Of a DNA stretch of 64,000 bases, positions 25,224 through 33,830 are shown piece after piece. Positions within the stretch are counted from its first letter, which is position 1, and each line of letters begins with the position of its first letter. This stretch comes from Propionigenium maris DSM 9537 (GTDB lineage Bacteria > Fusobacteriota > Fusobacteriia > Fusobacteriales > Fusobacteriaceae), in contig NZ_BSDY01000002.1 in the NCBI RefSeq assembly GCF_027925155.1, positions 1-64,000 of the forward strand. The letters run 5' to 3'. Under the pieces are notes generated by a model. It made no database searches. It was not told the DNA's origin and worked only from the letters and a program-made list of their open reading frames with translations. The translations under genes were made by a program, and so were the position numbers.

Positions 25224-25794
25224 TTATTTCTCCTCTCCTTGCTGATATTACATAGATGGGATTTTCCCCCATCATCATATTCATATCACCTATTTTTTTA
25301 TTTCTAGCTATATTTACAAGTACCGTCTCTATCTCGCAGAATCCCTTCTCCTTGAGAAGTTCAGTGGCTCCTGTGAGGGTTTCCAGTACGATTGCATTTA
25401 TTACCACCTTGGCATCCTCTGAACTGTTTTCCAGGAAGTAGTCCAGTATCCCCTCGAGGTTTCCCTTGGATCCCCCTATAAACATCCTATCCAGCTTCAG
25501 CCTTGGAAGGCTCTTGGGAGCCCGTCCCTCTATGAGGGTATAGTTCTCTATCTGAAACTTCTCCAGGTTTCTTCTGATGAGGTCCGTTGCCACGGGATTT
25601 ACCTCTATTCCATATACATGGCCGCTTTTCATGTAGGTAGCTGCCTCTATACCTATACTCCCGCTTCCAGCCCCTACATCCAGAAGGACTGTATCCCTCT
25701 CCAGTTCAAGCTTGGCTATGGAGATGGCTCTTACCTCCTCCTTGGTCATGGGCACCTTGTCCCGAATAAACTCTCTGTCTCTAATGTGTCCCAC
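25216..25794 (-). CDS. cbiT: Cobalt-precorrin-6B C15-methyltransferase (decarboxylating) CbiT
   Basis: 192 residues. A class I SAM methyltransferase with motif I LLDVGAGSGSIGIEA (about 37-51), preceded by PMTKEEVRAISIAKLEL, the CbiT N-terminal pattern. It methylates C15 and decarboxylates the C12 acetate. In many organisms CbiE and CbiT are fused (CobL); here they are separate and overlap by 14 bases. Confidence 0.94.
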   Translation of the reverse strand: MGHIRDREFIRDKVPMTKEEVRAISIAKLELERDTVLLDVGAGSGSIGIEAATYMKSGHVYGIEVNPVATDLIRRNLEKFQIENYTLIEGRAPKSLPRLKLDRMFIGGSKGNLEGILDYFLENSSEDAKVVINAIVLETLTGATELLKEKGFCEIETVLVNIARNKKIGDMNMMMGENPIYVISARRGEING

Positions 25795-26422
25795 TCAGAT
25801 CACCCTCTACTATTACTGCATTTATGTTAAACTCTCTTCCTACCTCAGCCAGATCCCTGGCCCTATATACCTCTATCCTCTCGTGGGAATAGGAGAGATC
25901 CTCCCCCACTACTACCCTTGTATTCCCATACCCTGCTGCCGACAGCCTTCTCCCTATCTCCTGGGGAGTATTTTTCTTATCTGTTAGCAGCCCTAAGTGG
26001 GAATACCTGGGAAGAAGTTCCTCAAAGTCGAAGTCCCTTCCGTGGATACTCTTAACCAGAGCATCAAACCATGAAAGGTTGCACCTGGAGAAGAGATACT
26101 GTATAGATGAGATCCCAGGATAGGTTTCCAGCTCCTCATCCCTGAAGTTTTTCTTCATAAATTCAAGCATGCTGTAAAACCCTGTATCTCCAGAGACTAC
26201 CATTACAATCTCCCTGTTCATCTCAGTTTTCAGCCCCTCTATAAGTTCCTTGAGGTGCCTGTCTATATACCTGATCTCCTTATCTTCAGCTAACTCTTCC
26301 AGGGATTCTATATTTCTTCTTCCTCCCACAAGGATATCGGCCTTTTCTATTACCCTCCTGCATATAGGAAGAAGGTAGTCTAAGTTTCCAGGGCCAAGGC
26401 CCACTATCTTTATCCTGTTCAT
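25781..26422 (-). CDS. cbiE: Cobalt-precorrin-7 C5-methyltransferase CbiE
   Basis: 213 residues. A tetrapyrrole methylase with IKIVGLGPGNLDYLLPICRRV, VMVVSGDTGFYSMLEFMKK and ETYPGISSIQYLFSRCNLSW. The late segment HLGLLTDKKNTPQEIGRRLS is typical of CbiE. It overlaps cbiT downstream and cbiD upstream. Confidence 0.94.
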   Translation of the reverse strand: MNRIKIVGLGPGNLDYLLPICRRVIEKADILVGGRRNIESLEELAEDKEIRYIDRHLKELIEGLKTEMNREIVMVVSGDTGFYSMLEFMKKNFRDEELETYPGISSIQYLFSRCNLSWFDALVKSIHGRDFDFEELLPRYSHLGLLTDKKNTPQEIGRRLSAAGYGNTRVVVGEDLSYSHERIEVYRARDLAEVGREFNINAVIVEGDLSGTH

Positions 26423-27531
26423 CTTCCCTCACTCCCATACAGCCTACCCTCTTCAAAGGAGAAGAAGGCTATCTCTATATCTATCTCTCCGTAGGTTCGC
26501 TCCCTTAGATACTTCAGGGCCCTATCCCCCACGGCCTTCCATACAGCTGGTGATTTGATATAACTCACCGCTTCCTCTGTGGTATTGGATCCCACTATCT
26601 TTTCCAGGGTTACTCTCTCCTCCCCTGCTATCACTGCGCAGGCTGTAAGAACTTCAAGTCTTGCATCTGCCACCTTGGAGTGGGTATTGAATATTCCCCC
26701 TGCAAGCTTTACAAACTTTCCTATGTGCCCTGCTATATAGATTTTCTTGAATCCCAGCCTGTAGGCTTCATCGATCATTACCCCTATATAGTTGGAGGTC
26801 ACTATGGCTTCCGAGGCGCTGTAGTCTGTATTCTCCTCTATAAACTTTTTCCCATAGTTTCCAAAGGTGAATACCACATCCTCCCTGCCACTCTCCTCCT
26901 TCCACACTGAAAGCTCTATCTTCAGGGAGTCTATGAGGGCATCCTCGGACATGGGCTTTACTATTCCCGTACTTCCCAGGATTGAGAGGCCTCCCTCTAT
27001 TCCAAGCTTGGGATTAAAGGTCTTTCTTGCCTTCTCCCTTCCCTCTGGAATACTTACCTCTATGGTTATCTCCCTTCCCTCAGGGATAAGATCCTCCAAG
27101 GTTTCAAATATCATCCTTCTTGGACCGGGATTTATGGCGCTGTACCCTGGACCTACTTGAAGCCCTTTCTTGGTTACAGTTCCAACTCCCTCTCCCCCTG
27201 TGAGGTAGATGTTTTTCCTCTCATTTATAAAGTAGCCATCTGTATTCTCAGGCTTCCCCCAGGCTACCCTGGAGAAGATGTGAATTCCCCTTGTAATATC
27301 AGGATCATCTCCCGGATCCTTTATTACAGAGGCTGTGGTCTCCTCCCCTCTTCTCTCCTGATTATGGAGTTCAAGGGGGATATCCCAGCCGTTGAGGGCT
27401 CTTATCTCCACCCCCTCAACCCTTTTGTCCATTAGGTTTAAAAGAGCTCCCAGACTTGCTCCCGTGGCACAGCTTCCCGTTGTATAGCCACACCTGAGCT
27501 TCTTACCATTTTGATAGATGTACCTCTCCAT
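26419..27531 (-). CDS. cbiD: Cobalt-precorrin-5B C1-methyltransferase CbiD
   Basis: 370 residues. The N-terminal LRCGYTTGSCATGASLGALL is the CbiD hallmark, followed by DPGDDPDITRGIHIFSRV and GGEGVGTVTKKGLQVGPGYSA. It methylates C1 in the anaerobic route, for which the aerobic pathway uses CobF. It shares one base with cbiC and overlaps cbiE by four bases. Confidence 0.96.
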   Translation of the reverse strand: MERYIYQNGKKLRCGYTTGSCATGASLGALLNLMDKRVEGVEIRALNGWDIPLELHNQERRGEETTASVIKDPGDDPDITRGIHIFSRVAWGKPENTDGYFINERKNIYLTGGEGVGTVTKKGLQVGPGYSAINPGPRRMIFETLEDLIPEGREITIEVSIPEGREKARKTFNPKLGIEGGLSILGSTGIVKPMSEDALIDSLKIELSVWKEESGREDVVFTFGNYGKKFIEENTDYSASEAIVTSNYIGVMIDEAYRLGFKKIYIAGHIGKFVKLAGGIFNTHSKVADARLEVLTACAVIAGEERVTLEKIVGSNTTEEAVSYIKSPAVWKAVGDRALKYLRERTYGEIDIEIAFFSFEEGRLYGSEGR

Positions 27532-28178
27532 TAGAAATCCTTTCTGTCAAAGAGCTGGTAGAGGATTCCGTGGAGCATAGATACAGCCACAGTACTTCCA
27601 CCCTTTCTTCCTGCTGTAAGGATGTATGGTAGCTCACCTCTCTTAGCCAGCTCCTCCTTGGATTCAGCTGCTCCTACAAATCCTACTGGTACTCCCACTA
27701 TAAGCTTAGGATTAACAGCTTCTCCCCTGTCTATCATCTCTAGAAGAGTAAATAACGCTGTTGGTGCATTTCCAATAAGGAAGATCTTAGTTGAAGGGTC
27801 CTTAGCTGCTCTCTCCATACCTACAATGGACCTTGTTACTCCCCTTTCCTTGGCTTCTGCTGCAACCTCTGGATCGGATACCAGGGAATATGCCTCGCAA
27901 CCAAATCTCTCCAGGTTCTTCTTTGAAAGACCATTTACTATCATCTTGGTATCGCAGTATATCTTGCACCCACCAAGGATCGCTTCACGAGCTTCCTCCA
28001 TAAAGCTTTCTGAAAACTCTATTATATCTCCATAGTTAAAGTCCGCTGTTGTATGAATAGCTCTCTTTACGATGGGCATCTCATAGTCCTTGAACCTGTT
28101 CTTAGCTTCCCCCATCTCAGCCTCTATAATCTCAAAACTTCTCTTCTCTATATCCATTGGTACCTTTATATAACTCAT
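27531..28178 (-). CDS. cbiC: Cobalt-precorrin-8 methylmutase CbiC
   Basis: 215 residues. Moves a methyl group from C11 to C12 to give cobyrinate. The conserved ending of the active-site loop, VKRAIHTTADFNYG, holds the catalytic His, and VGVPVGFVGAAESKEEL and AGRKGGSTVAVS near the C-terminus are typical. It overlaps cbiA by four bases. Confidence 0.96.
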   Translation of the reverse strand: MSYIKVPMDIEKRSFEIIEAEMGEAKNRFKDYEMPIVKRAIHTTADFNYGDIIEFSESFMEEAREAILGGCKIYCDTKMIVNGLSKKNLERFGCEAYSLVSDPEVAAEAKERGVTRSIVGMERAAKDPSTKIFLIGNAPTALFTLLEMIDRGEAVNPKLIVGVPVGFVGAAESKEELAKRGELPYILTAGRKGGSTVAVSMLHGILYQLFDRKDF

Positions 28179-29512
28179 CTCTTCCCCCTGCTAAATAATT
28201 TATTAAATACTTCCTCATTTCCCAGGAAGTGTATGTGGGGATATCCCCCTATGGTATTTCCTATCCTCTCTCCGCACTTCCAGGCTCTGTCCCTCTTCAT
28301 GGCATCAAAGTAGTATCTTCTGTCCTCTGTCTCATCTACCCCGGAGTAGTGGAACTCGTGGGCTCTTCCCTTGACTCCCTCCTCGGTGAGGATGTCTATA
28401 TATCCGAAACGCCTTATATTGAGACGATTCCTCATCTCTATCCTCCCCTCAAGGATACCGCACATCTTGTGGATACTTCCGTCCAGGAGCTTTATCTCGT
28501 GAGCAAGGTACATATATCCTCCGCACTCACCGTAGATAGGCACACCCCTTTCGTGGCATCTTCTGAGGGATTCCATGGTTCGAGTATTTTTTGAGAGTCG
28601 CTCTACAAAGTTTTCCGGGTACCCTCCGCCAATATAGATGAACTCTGCACCCTCTGGAACCTCCTCGTTGGCCAAGGGGCTGAAGTACTCCACTACCATT
28701 CCCTTCTCCTCAAGGAGCTCCAGGTTGTATCTGTAGTAGAAGGAGAATGCCTCATCCCTTGCTACAGCCACCTTCATTCCTCTATACATATCTTCAGATC
28801 TTCTTTCAGACTTCTTGGTCTCCTCCTCTACATTAACTAGTGAGGTTTCCTCTGCTATCTGGGTGAGTCTTTCAAGGTCTATATACTCCCTTGCCATGGC
28901 TCTGAGTTTATCCAGGGTTTCAGAGAGCTCCTCCATCTCCTCAGCCTGCTTCAGCCCCAGGTGTCTGCTTCCCAGGTTTATATCTGGATTGTTGGGAAAG
29001 TATCCTACACACTCTATCCCAGTGTACTGCTCTACTCCCTCAGCCAGCATCCTGTAGAGCTTCTCGCTCCCCACATTGTTTAATATAACTCCCCCTATCC
29101 TCACCTGAGGGTCCAGGTTCTTATGCCCCAGCACCTGAGCCGCCACACTTGTAGAGCCTCCCTTGGCATCTACCACCAGAATCACCGGAAGCCCCAGTAC
29201 CCTTGAAAGGTGAGCTGTACTTCCGTTGTCCAGAAAGTGTCCCAGTCCGTCGTAGAGTCCCATAACCCCCTCTACCACTCCTATCCTGTCCCTAGCTTTT
29301 TCCTGAAACAGCCTCCTTACATTCTCCTCACCGCACATGAATATATCCAGGTTGTAGGAGTTTCTCCCCGTTATAAACTCATGAAATCTGGGATCGATAT
29401 AGTCCGGCCCAGTTTTAAAGGGAGCCACATCTTCTAAGGCACCCATTATTGCAGTACTTATCGTTGTCTTACCTACACCTGATCTTGTTCCCGATATTAC
29501 TATCCCCTTCAT
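28175..29512 (-). CDS. cbiA: Cobyrinate a,c-diamide synthase CbiA
   Basis: 445 residues with two domains. The N-terminal ATPase has the P-loop GTRSGVGKTT (about 8-17), then TGPDYIDPRFHEFITG. The C-terminal glutamine amidotransferase domain has the nucleophile in IYGECGGYMYLA (about residue 330). It amidates the a and c side chains using glutamine and ATP. It is the latest corrin-ring step encoded here; CbiP, CobU, CobS and CobT are not in the window. Confidence 0.95.
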   Translation of the reverse strand: MKGIVISGTRSGVGKTTISTAIMGALEDVAPFKTGPDYIDPRFHEFITGRNSYNLDIFMCGEENVRRLFQEKARDRIGVVEGVMGLYDGLGHFLDNGSTAHLSRVLGLPVILVVDAKGGSTSVAAQVLGHKNLDPQVRIGGVILNNVGSEKLYRMLAEGVEQYTGIECVGYFPNNPDINLGSRHLGLKQAEEMEELSETLDKLRAMAREYIDLERLTQIAEETSLVNVEEETKKSERRSEDMYRGMKVAVARDEAFSFYYRYNLELLEEKGMVVEYFSPLANEEVPEGAEFIYIGGGYPENFVERLSKNTRTMESLRRCHERGVPIYGECGGYMYLAHEIKLLDGSIHKMCGILEGRIEMRNRLNIRRFGYIDILTEEGVKGRAHEFHYSGVDETEDRRYYFDAMKRDRAWKCGERIGNTIGGYPHIHFLGNEEVFNKLFSRGKR

Positions 29513-29525
29513 CTTCTGCTTCTCC

Positions 29526-30413
29526 TTAATAATATTCCTCTATATATCTCTCGATCTCTTCCACAGCATCCAATATCTTAGAGGTAGGTCTGGACATTGT
29601 CTTCTCATCCACAAGAAGGATCCTTCCCTCTCGTACTCCCCTTATGAGCTTGTAGCCACTGCTGGCCTCTATATCCCTTAAGCTCCTTCGGTTCATTACT
29701 CCCCTCTGGGCAATATAGAGATCTATCTCTCCTCCCCTTGAGAGGAGTTCCTCGTGTTTTATGGGAACAATAGTGGATCCCCTGTCGCTACTCTCCTCAA
29801 GGATATTCTCTACCCCCGCCACTTCCAACACATAGGAGGCTATGGAATTCTCTGCATTTGTGTAGAGTCCCCTGCTGTATCTGGCTTCAAAGAAGGCCTT
29901 TACCCTTCTCCTCTCTCCCTGCTCCCTTAGCCTGGCAAGTCTTCCTTTATACTCCTCTATATATCTTCTGGTCCCCTCTTCGTTCCCGGATAATCGCCCC
30001 AGGGCAAGCCAGTATTCCTCCAGCTCGTAACCAGTTTTGGGGTGCAGAGAAATTACCTCTACACCCCTAGATTTAAGGATAGCTATTAAATTCCTATACT
30101 TATTTTCTACCATAGGTCTCACCAGTACCAGATCTGGCTTCAGGCCTATGAACTTCTCCACAGAATCTCCCAGTTTAAACTCCGTCACCCCTTGAGATTT
30201 CAGGTCCGTCAAATCCTCGTTCATGGTAGTTCCCACAAGGGCATCCCCTGCCCCTATCCCTACCAGTACCTCTGTATGAGAAGGGTAGAGAGATATTATC
30301 CTGCTGTAGCTTCTATTCAGTTTGTGTACCTCTCCGTAAACATCCTTTACCTCATAGGTTTTTCCTAAAACAGTTGAAGCTAAGATAATAAATATAAGTA
30401 TCAGTCTTTTCAT
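29526..30413 (-). CDS. Periplasmic corrinoid/metal-chelate binding protein (BtuF-like)
   Basis: 295 residues. A Sec signal peptide (LILIFIILASTVLG) precedes a class III substrate-binding fold: RIISLYPSHTEVLVGIGAGDALVG, then KPDLVLV and, late, GYKLIRGVREGRILLVD. This fits the BtuF/FecB/FhuD type. Position between cbiK and cbiA under a cobalamin riboswitch suggests vitamin B12 or cobinamide uptake. No permease or ATPase partner gene lies nearby, so it must use components encoded elsewhere. Confidence 0.82.
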   Translation of the reverse strand: MKRLILIFIILASTVLGKTYEVKDVYGEVHKLNRSYSRIISLYPSHTEVLVGIGAGDALVGTTMNEDLTDLKSQGVTEFKLGDSVEKFIGLKPDLVLVRPMVENKYRNLIAILKSRGVEVISLHPKTGYELEEYWLALGRLSGNEEGTRRYIEEYKGRLARLREQGERRRVKAFFEARYSRGLYTNAENSIASYVLEVAGVENILEESSDRGSTIVPIKHEELLSRGGEIDLYIAQRGVMNRRSLRDIEASSGYKLIRGVREGRILLVDEKTMSRPTSKILDAVEEIERYIEEYY

Positions 30414-30437
30414 ATACTACTCCCGTCCATCTAAATA

Positions 30438-31364
30438 TTATTTCTTAGCCAGTTCCGCCTTCTTAGCAGCCATATCTACCTCTTCGTGTACCATTGCATC
30501 GAAGCTCTTGTGGATATAGATGTGCTGGATATCAGCATACTCTCCAAGTCCTTTTATAGCAAGACTTACATCAAATCCCTTCTCCTCAAGCTCATCCTTC
30601 CAGTCTCCTGCGATATCGTTCATTGCGTGATCCCCAGCTACGAACATAAATGGAGCCAGTACTACCTTCTTATATCCCTCAGCCTTAAGGTTACTTACTA
30701 CATCTGACATTGCAGGGTACCCTTCCACTGTACCTACAAAGTAGTTTTCATATCCCTCAGCCTTAAATACATAGTCCATCTTAGCGTAAGCTGCTCCTGC
30801 ATAGTGGTGAGTTCCGTGTCCTACTACTACCACTGCTGTATCCTTGTCTGCTGGTATCTCCTTCTTGATAACCTTAGCTACTTCCTTGTAGTCCTCTGTA
30901 TCTGTAAGAAGAGGTGTTCCCATTCTCACTACCTCAAACTTATCTGCGTACTTTTCAACTTCGTTCTTTAGATTCTCAGTTTCAATCCCGTTCATAATAT
31001 TTGTTGTCTGAATCAGCACGTGGGTATACCCCTCTGCTGCCAGCTTCTCCATAGCCTCCATTGGGTTATCCTTCTCTATTCCCCTCTTGGAAAGCTTGTT
31101 TATTATCTCCCTTGAAGTAAATGCTTCCCTTACCTCAAAGTCCTCAAAATCGTGCTTATATTCCCTGTTAATTACGTCGATTGTCTTACCCCTTGTCTCA
31201 TCAACTGTACTTCCAAAGTGTACTACCAGGATTGCCTTCTTGTCCCCCTTGTGAAGGTGCTCAAATACATTTTCCCCCTTGCTGCTTGTAGTTCCTCCGT
31301 GTGCCATTGCTCCAGTTGTAGTCAATCCCATTAGAAGAATTGCTGCCACTAACATCTTTTTCAT
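30438..31364 (-). CDS. cbiK: Anaerobic sirohydrochlorin cobaltochelatase CbiK with signal peptide
   Basis: About 308 residues. The start is set at 31364 because GGAGGATAAGGGAA precedes it; the in-frame ATG at 31409 has no ribosome site. It inserts cobalt into sirohydrochlorin. VVHFGSTVDETRGKTI and VVVVGHGTHHYAGAAY carry the conserved catalytic/metal histidines. The N-terminus MKKMLVAAILLMGLTTTGAM followed by AHGGT reads as a cleavable signal peptide, so the enzyme is probably exported, as known for Desulfovibrio CbiK-P. It is the first gene of the operon, downstream of the riboswitch. Confidence 0.94.
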   Translation of the reverse strand: MKKMLVAAILLMGLTTTGAMAHGGTTSSKGENVFEHLHKGDKKAILVVHFGSTVDETRGKTIDVINREYKHDFEDFEVREAFTSREIINKLSKRGIEKDNPMEAMEKLAAEGYTHVLIQTTNIMNGIETENLKNEVEKYADKFEVVRMGTPLLTDTEDYKEVAKVIKKEIPADKDTAVVVVGHGTHHYAGAAYAKMDYVFKAEGYENYFVGTVEGYPAMSDVVSNLKAEGYKKVVLAPFMFVAGDHAMNDIAGDWKDELEEKGFDVSLAIKGLGEYADIQHIYIHKSFDAMVHEEVDMAAKKAELAKK

Positions 31365-31387
31365 TTCCCTTATCCTCCCTTTTGTAA

Positions 31388-31426
31388 TAAAAAAAGCCCC
31401 ATTCAACAACCTTGAAGGGACTAAAA
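31388..31426 (-). terminator. Riboswitch-controlled terminator before cbiK
   Basis: On the minus strand AGTCCCTTCAA pairs with TTGAATGGGGCT, followed by seven T. Between it and the aptamer, GGCAGGTT (near 31444) could instead pair with ACCTGCC of the aptamer's 3' side. This would form mutually exclusive folds, the usual off-switch layout. Confidence 0.7.
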
Positions 31427-31510
31427 ATTTATATACAAAAAACCTGCCTGAATTTAAACTAGGGGTTTCTTATATTACTCCTGTCCGCGCAAGATAATAT
31501 CGCTTATGTG

Positions 31511-31675
31511 TAGTTGGCAGGTCTCCTGGCTTAGCTTCATCCCGATCCCATCTCCTTCCCAGGGGTTACCCAGTGGAATATTGATAGGTCAGTCAGCATT
31601 ACAGTGGCGGGACCGCGGGAGCTTCTCACTCCTCTTCCCTTTTAATCTCCTTTTTCATAGAGAACCAAATACTTC
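31511..31675 (-). ncRNA. Cobalamin riboswitch
   Basis: The minus strand carries the B12-box AGCCAGGAGACCTGCC (from + strand 31515-31531), the core GCCACTGT (near 31605) and the AAAAGGGAA segment (near 31640), in the right order and spacing. It precedes cbiK and so should repress the whole operon when cobalamin is plentiful. The gap 31365-32005 otherwise holds the terminator above and an AT-rich stretch (31690-31990) that probably carries diverging promoters. Confidence 0.93.
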
Positions 31676-32005
31676 ATTTTCAGCTTGATTATAGCTTTTT
31701 TTCCCTATAAAATCAAACAAAATTTGACAAAAAGTTTATTTTTAAAACATTCGTAAATATTAGTGAACCACCTTTCTTTTTACATCCTATTATTTTCGTG
31801 TAAATAAAAGCGTTCAGCTATATCAAACCTTCCTTTATATAATTAAGATATTATTTTTCAAAGGTTTATAAATAATATCAATCTTTACATAGAGACCCCT
31901 TGAAAACAAAGGCTCCCTTAAAAGGAAAATAAAAATAACTATGTATAATCTCATAAAATAGTGTATGATAAATTTAAAACCAAATGGTATCTAAAAGGAG
32001 CACCT

Positions 32006-33739
32006 ATGAGTAATTTGAAAGTTTTTCTCAAGTATTATAAACCATATAAAGGGATGTTTATAATGAACTTCTTCTGTGCTTTTATAATGTCCTCCCTGGA
32101 CCTTGTATTTCCAGCTGCAGTTAAATATTCCATAGATGACCTCATCCCCAAAAGGGACATAGGGAGCTTCTACCTCATCTCTTTAGGAGTTTTAGGAGTG
32201 TTTTTAGCCAGATATCTCATAGGCTTCATCGTCCAGTACAGGGGGCGTTTACTGGGGATGAATATCGAAACGGATATGAGGCGGGATCTCTTCTCCCATA
32301 TACAGAAGCTCAGCTTTTCATACTTTGACAACACCAAGACCGGTACTATCATGTCGAGACTTGTCAATGATCTCAGCGGAATATCGGGCTTTGTCCACAG
32401 GGGTCCCGAGGACTTCTTCTTAGCCACTGTGAGCCTCTTTGGTTCCCTAGCTCTTATGGCGTATATGAATATAAAGCTTACCCTGATAGTGCTCATTGTA
32501 CTCCCCATCCTCATAGGTTTTGCATTCTTCAATAAGAATATAATGGTGAAGCACTACAGGGAATCTGCTAAAAAGATAGCTGAGATAAACTCCCAGGCTG
32601 AAAACAGTATCGGGGGGATAAGGGTTGTTAAGGCCTTTACCAACGAGGAGTTTGAGAGAGAGAAGTTCCAGACAAAGAACATGGATTTCAGAGCCATAAA
32701 AAACAAGGTATTTATAGTCACTGCCAGATACTTTTCAGGCCTCAGCCTGATTATGAACCTTCTCCACCTGACTATCCTCTTCTTTGGTGGAAGGATGGTA
32801 TTTAGTGGAGAGATATCCCTGGGAGTTCTTGTAGGGTTCCTCCTCTACATAAACAAGTTTTTTATGCCCATAAGGAAGATGATGAACCTTATGGAAGCAT
32901 ACCAGAAGGGGATGGCAGGCTTCTATAGATTTAAGGAGCTCATGTCCATCGATCCTGAGATAGAGGATATCCCTAAAGCAGAGGATATAAGGATCACCAA
33001 TGGAGAGATATCCATAGAGGATATCTCCTTCACCTACAGGAATGCCTCTGAACCTGTATTAAAGAACTTCAGTCTCAGGGTAAAGTCCGGTGAAAATATC
33101 GCCCTTGTGGGAAACAGCGGAGCTGGAAAGAGTACTATCTCCTCTATAATTCCTAGGTTCTATGAGGTAGAAAGGGGAAGCATCTCCATCGACGGCCAGA
33201 ATATCAGGGAGGTCACTTTAAACTCCTTGAGAAAGAATATCGGAATAATTCAGCAGGAGGTATTCCTCTTTGACGGTACCATAAGGGAAAACATCGCCTA
33301 TGGTAACCTAGAAGCTTCCTATAAGGAGATTATTAAAGCCGCTAAGAGGGCCAATATCTATGACTTTGTCATGTCCCTTCCAGAGGGATTTGAGACCCAG
33401 GTGGGAGAAAGGGGAGTTAAGCTCAGCGGAGGTCAGAAGCAGAGGATATCCATAGCTAGGGTCTTCCTGAAGAACCCTCCAATACTTATCCTGGACGAGG
33501 CTACCTCCTCCCTTGATAACAGAACAGAGCAGCTTATCCAAACCTCCCTGAATGAGCTGTCCAAGGAGAGAACTACCATTACAATAGCCCACAGACTGTC
33601 CACCATAAAGGACAGAGACAGGATTGTAGTTCTGGAGAAGGGTAGAATAGTGGAGGAGGGAACCCATGAGGAGCTCCTCTCCTATGAAAATACCTATGCC
33701 AGACTCTACAGGGCCCACGATCTGAAAACTGCACTTTAA
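32006..33739 (+). CDS. ABC exporter, fused membrane and ATPase domains (MsbA/multidrug type)
   Basis: About 577 residues. The start at 32006 follows AAAAGGAG; an in-frame ATG at 31961 has no ribosome site. Six membrane segments occupy residues 1 to about 300. The ATPase domain has Walker A GNSGAGKST (about 368-376), signature LSGGQKQR (about 472), Walker B ILILDEATSSLD and the switch His in IAHRLST. It is a half-transporter that should form a homodimer. The layout fits lipid A flippases and multidrug exporters; with no pathway neighbours I cannot choose. Confidence 0.92.
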   Translation: MSNLKVFLKYYKPYKGMFIMNFFCAFIMSSLDLVFPAAVKYSIDDLIPKRDIGSFYLISLGVLGVFLARYLIGFIVQYRGRLLGMNIETDMRRDLFSHIQKLSFSYFDNTKTGTIMSRLVNDLSGISGFVHRGPEDFFLATVSLFGSLALMAYMNIKLTLIVLIVLPILIGFAFFNKNIMVKHYRESAKKIAEINSQAENSIGGIRVVKAFTNEEFEREKFQTKNMDFRAIKNKVFIVTARYFSGLSLIMNLLHLTILFFGGRMVFSGEISLGVLVGFLLYINKFFMPIRKMMNLMEAYQKGMAGFYRFKELMSIDPEIEDIPKAEDIRITNGEISIEDISFTYRNASEPVLKNFSLRVKSGENIALVGNSGAGKSTISSIIPRFYEVERGSISIDGQNIREVTLNSLRKNIGIIQQEVFLFDGTIRENIAYGNLEASYKEIIKAAKRANIYDFVMSLPEGFETQVGERGVKLSGGQKQRISIARVFLKNPPILILDEATSSLDNRTEQLIQTSLNELSKERTTITIAHRLSTIKDRDRIVVLEKGRIVEEGTHEELLSYENTYARLYRAHDLKTAL

Positions 33740-33772
33740 GGAAGCTGTTATACAGCTTCTTTTTTCTTTTGT
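33740..33772 (+). terminator. Terminator after the ABC exporter gene
   Basis: GAAGCTGT and ACAGCTTC pair around TAT, followed by a long T-rich tract. The MscS gene starts about 60 bases later, so it probably has its own promoter or relies on read-through. Confidence 0.85.
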
Positions 33773-33830
33773 TTTTTTGATTTCTCTGATATAGTTGGAT
33801 AGAATAAACAATATCTTTGGAGGTATCTCG

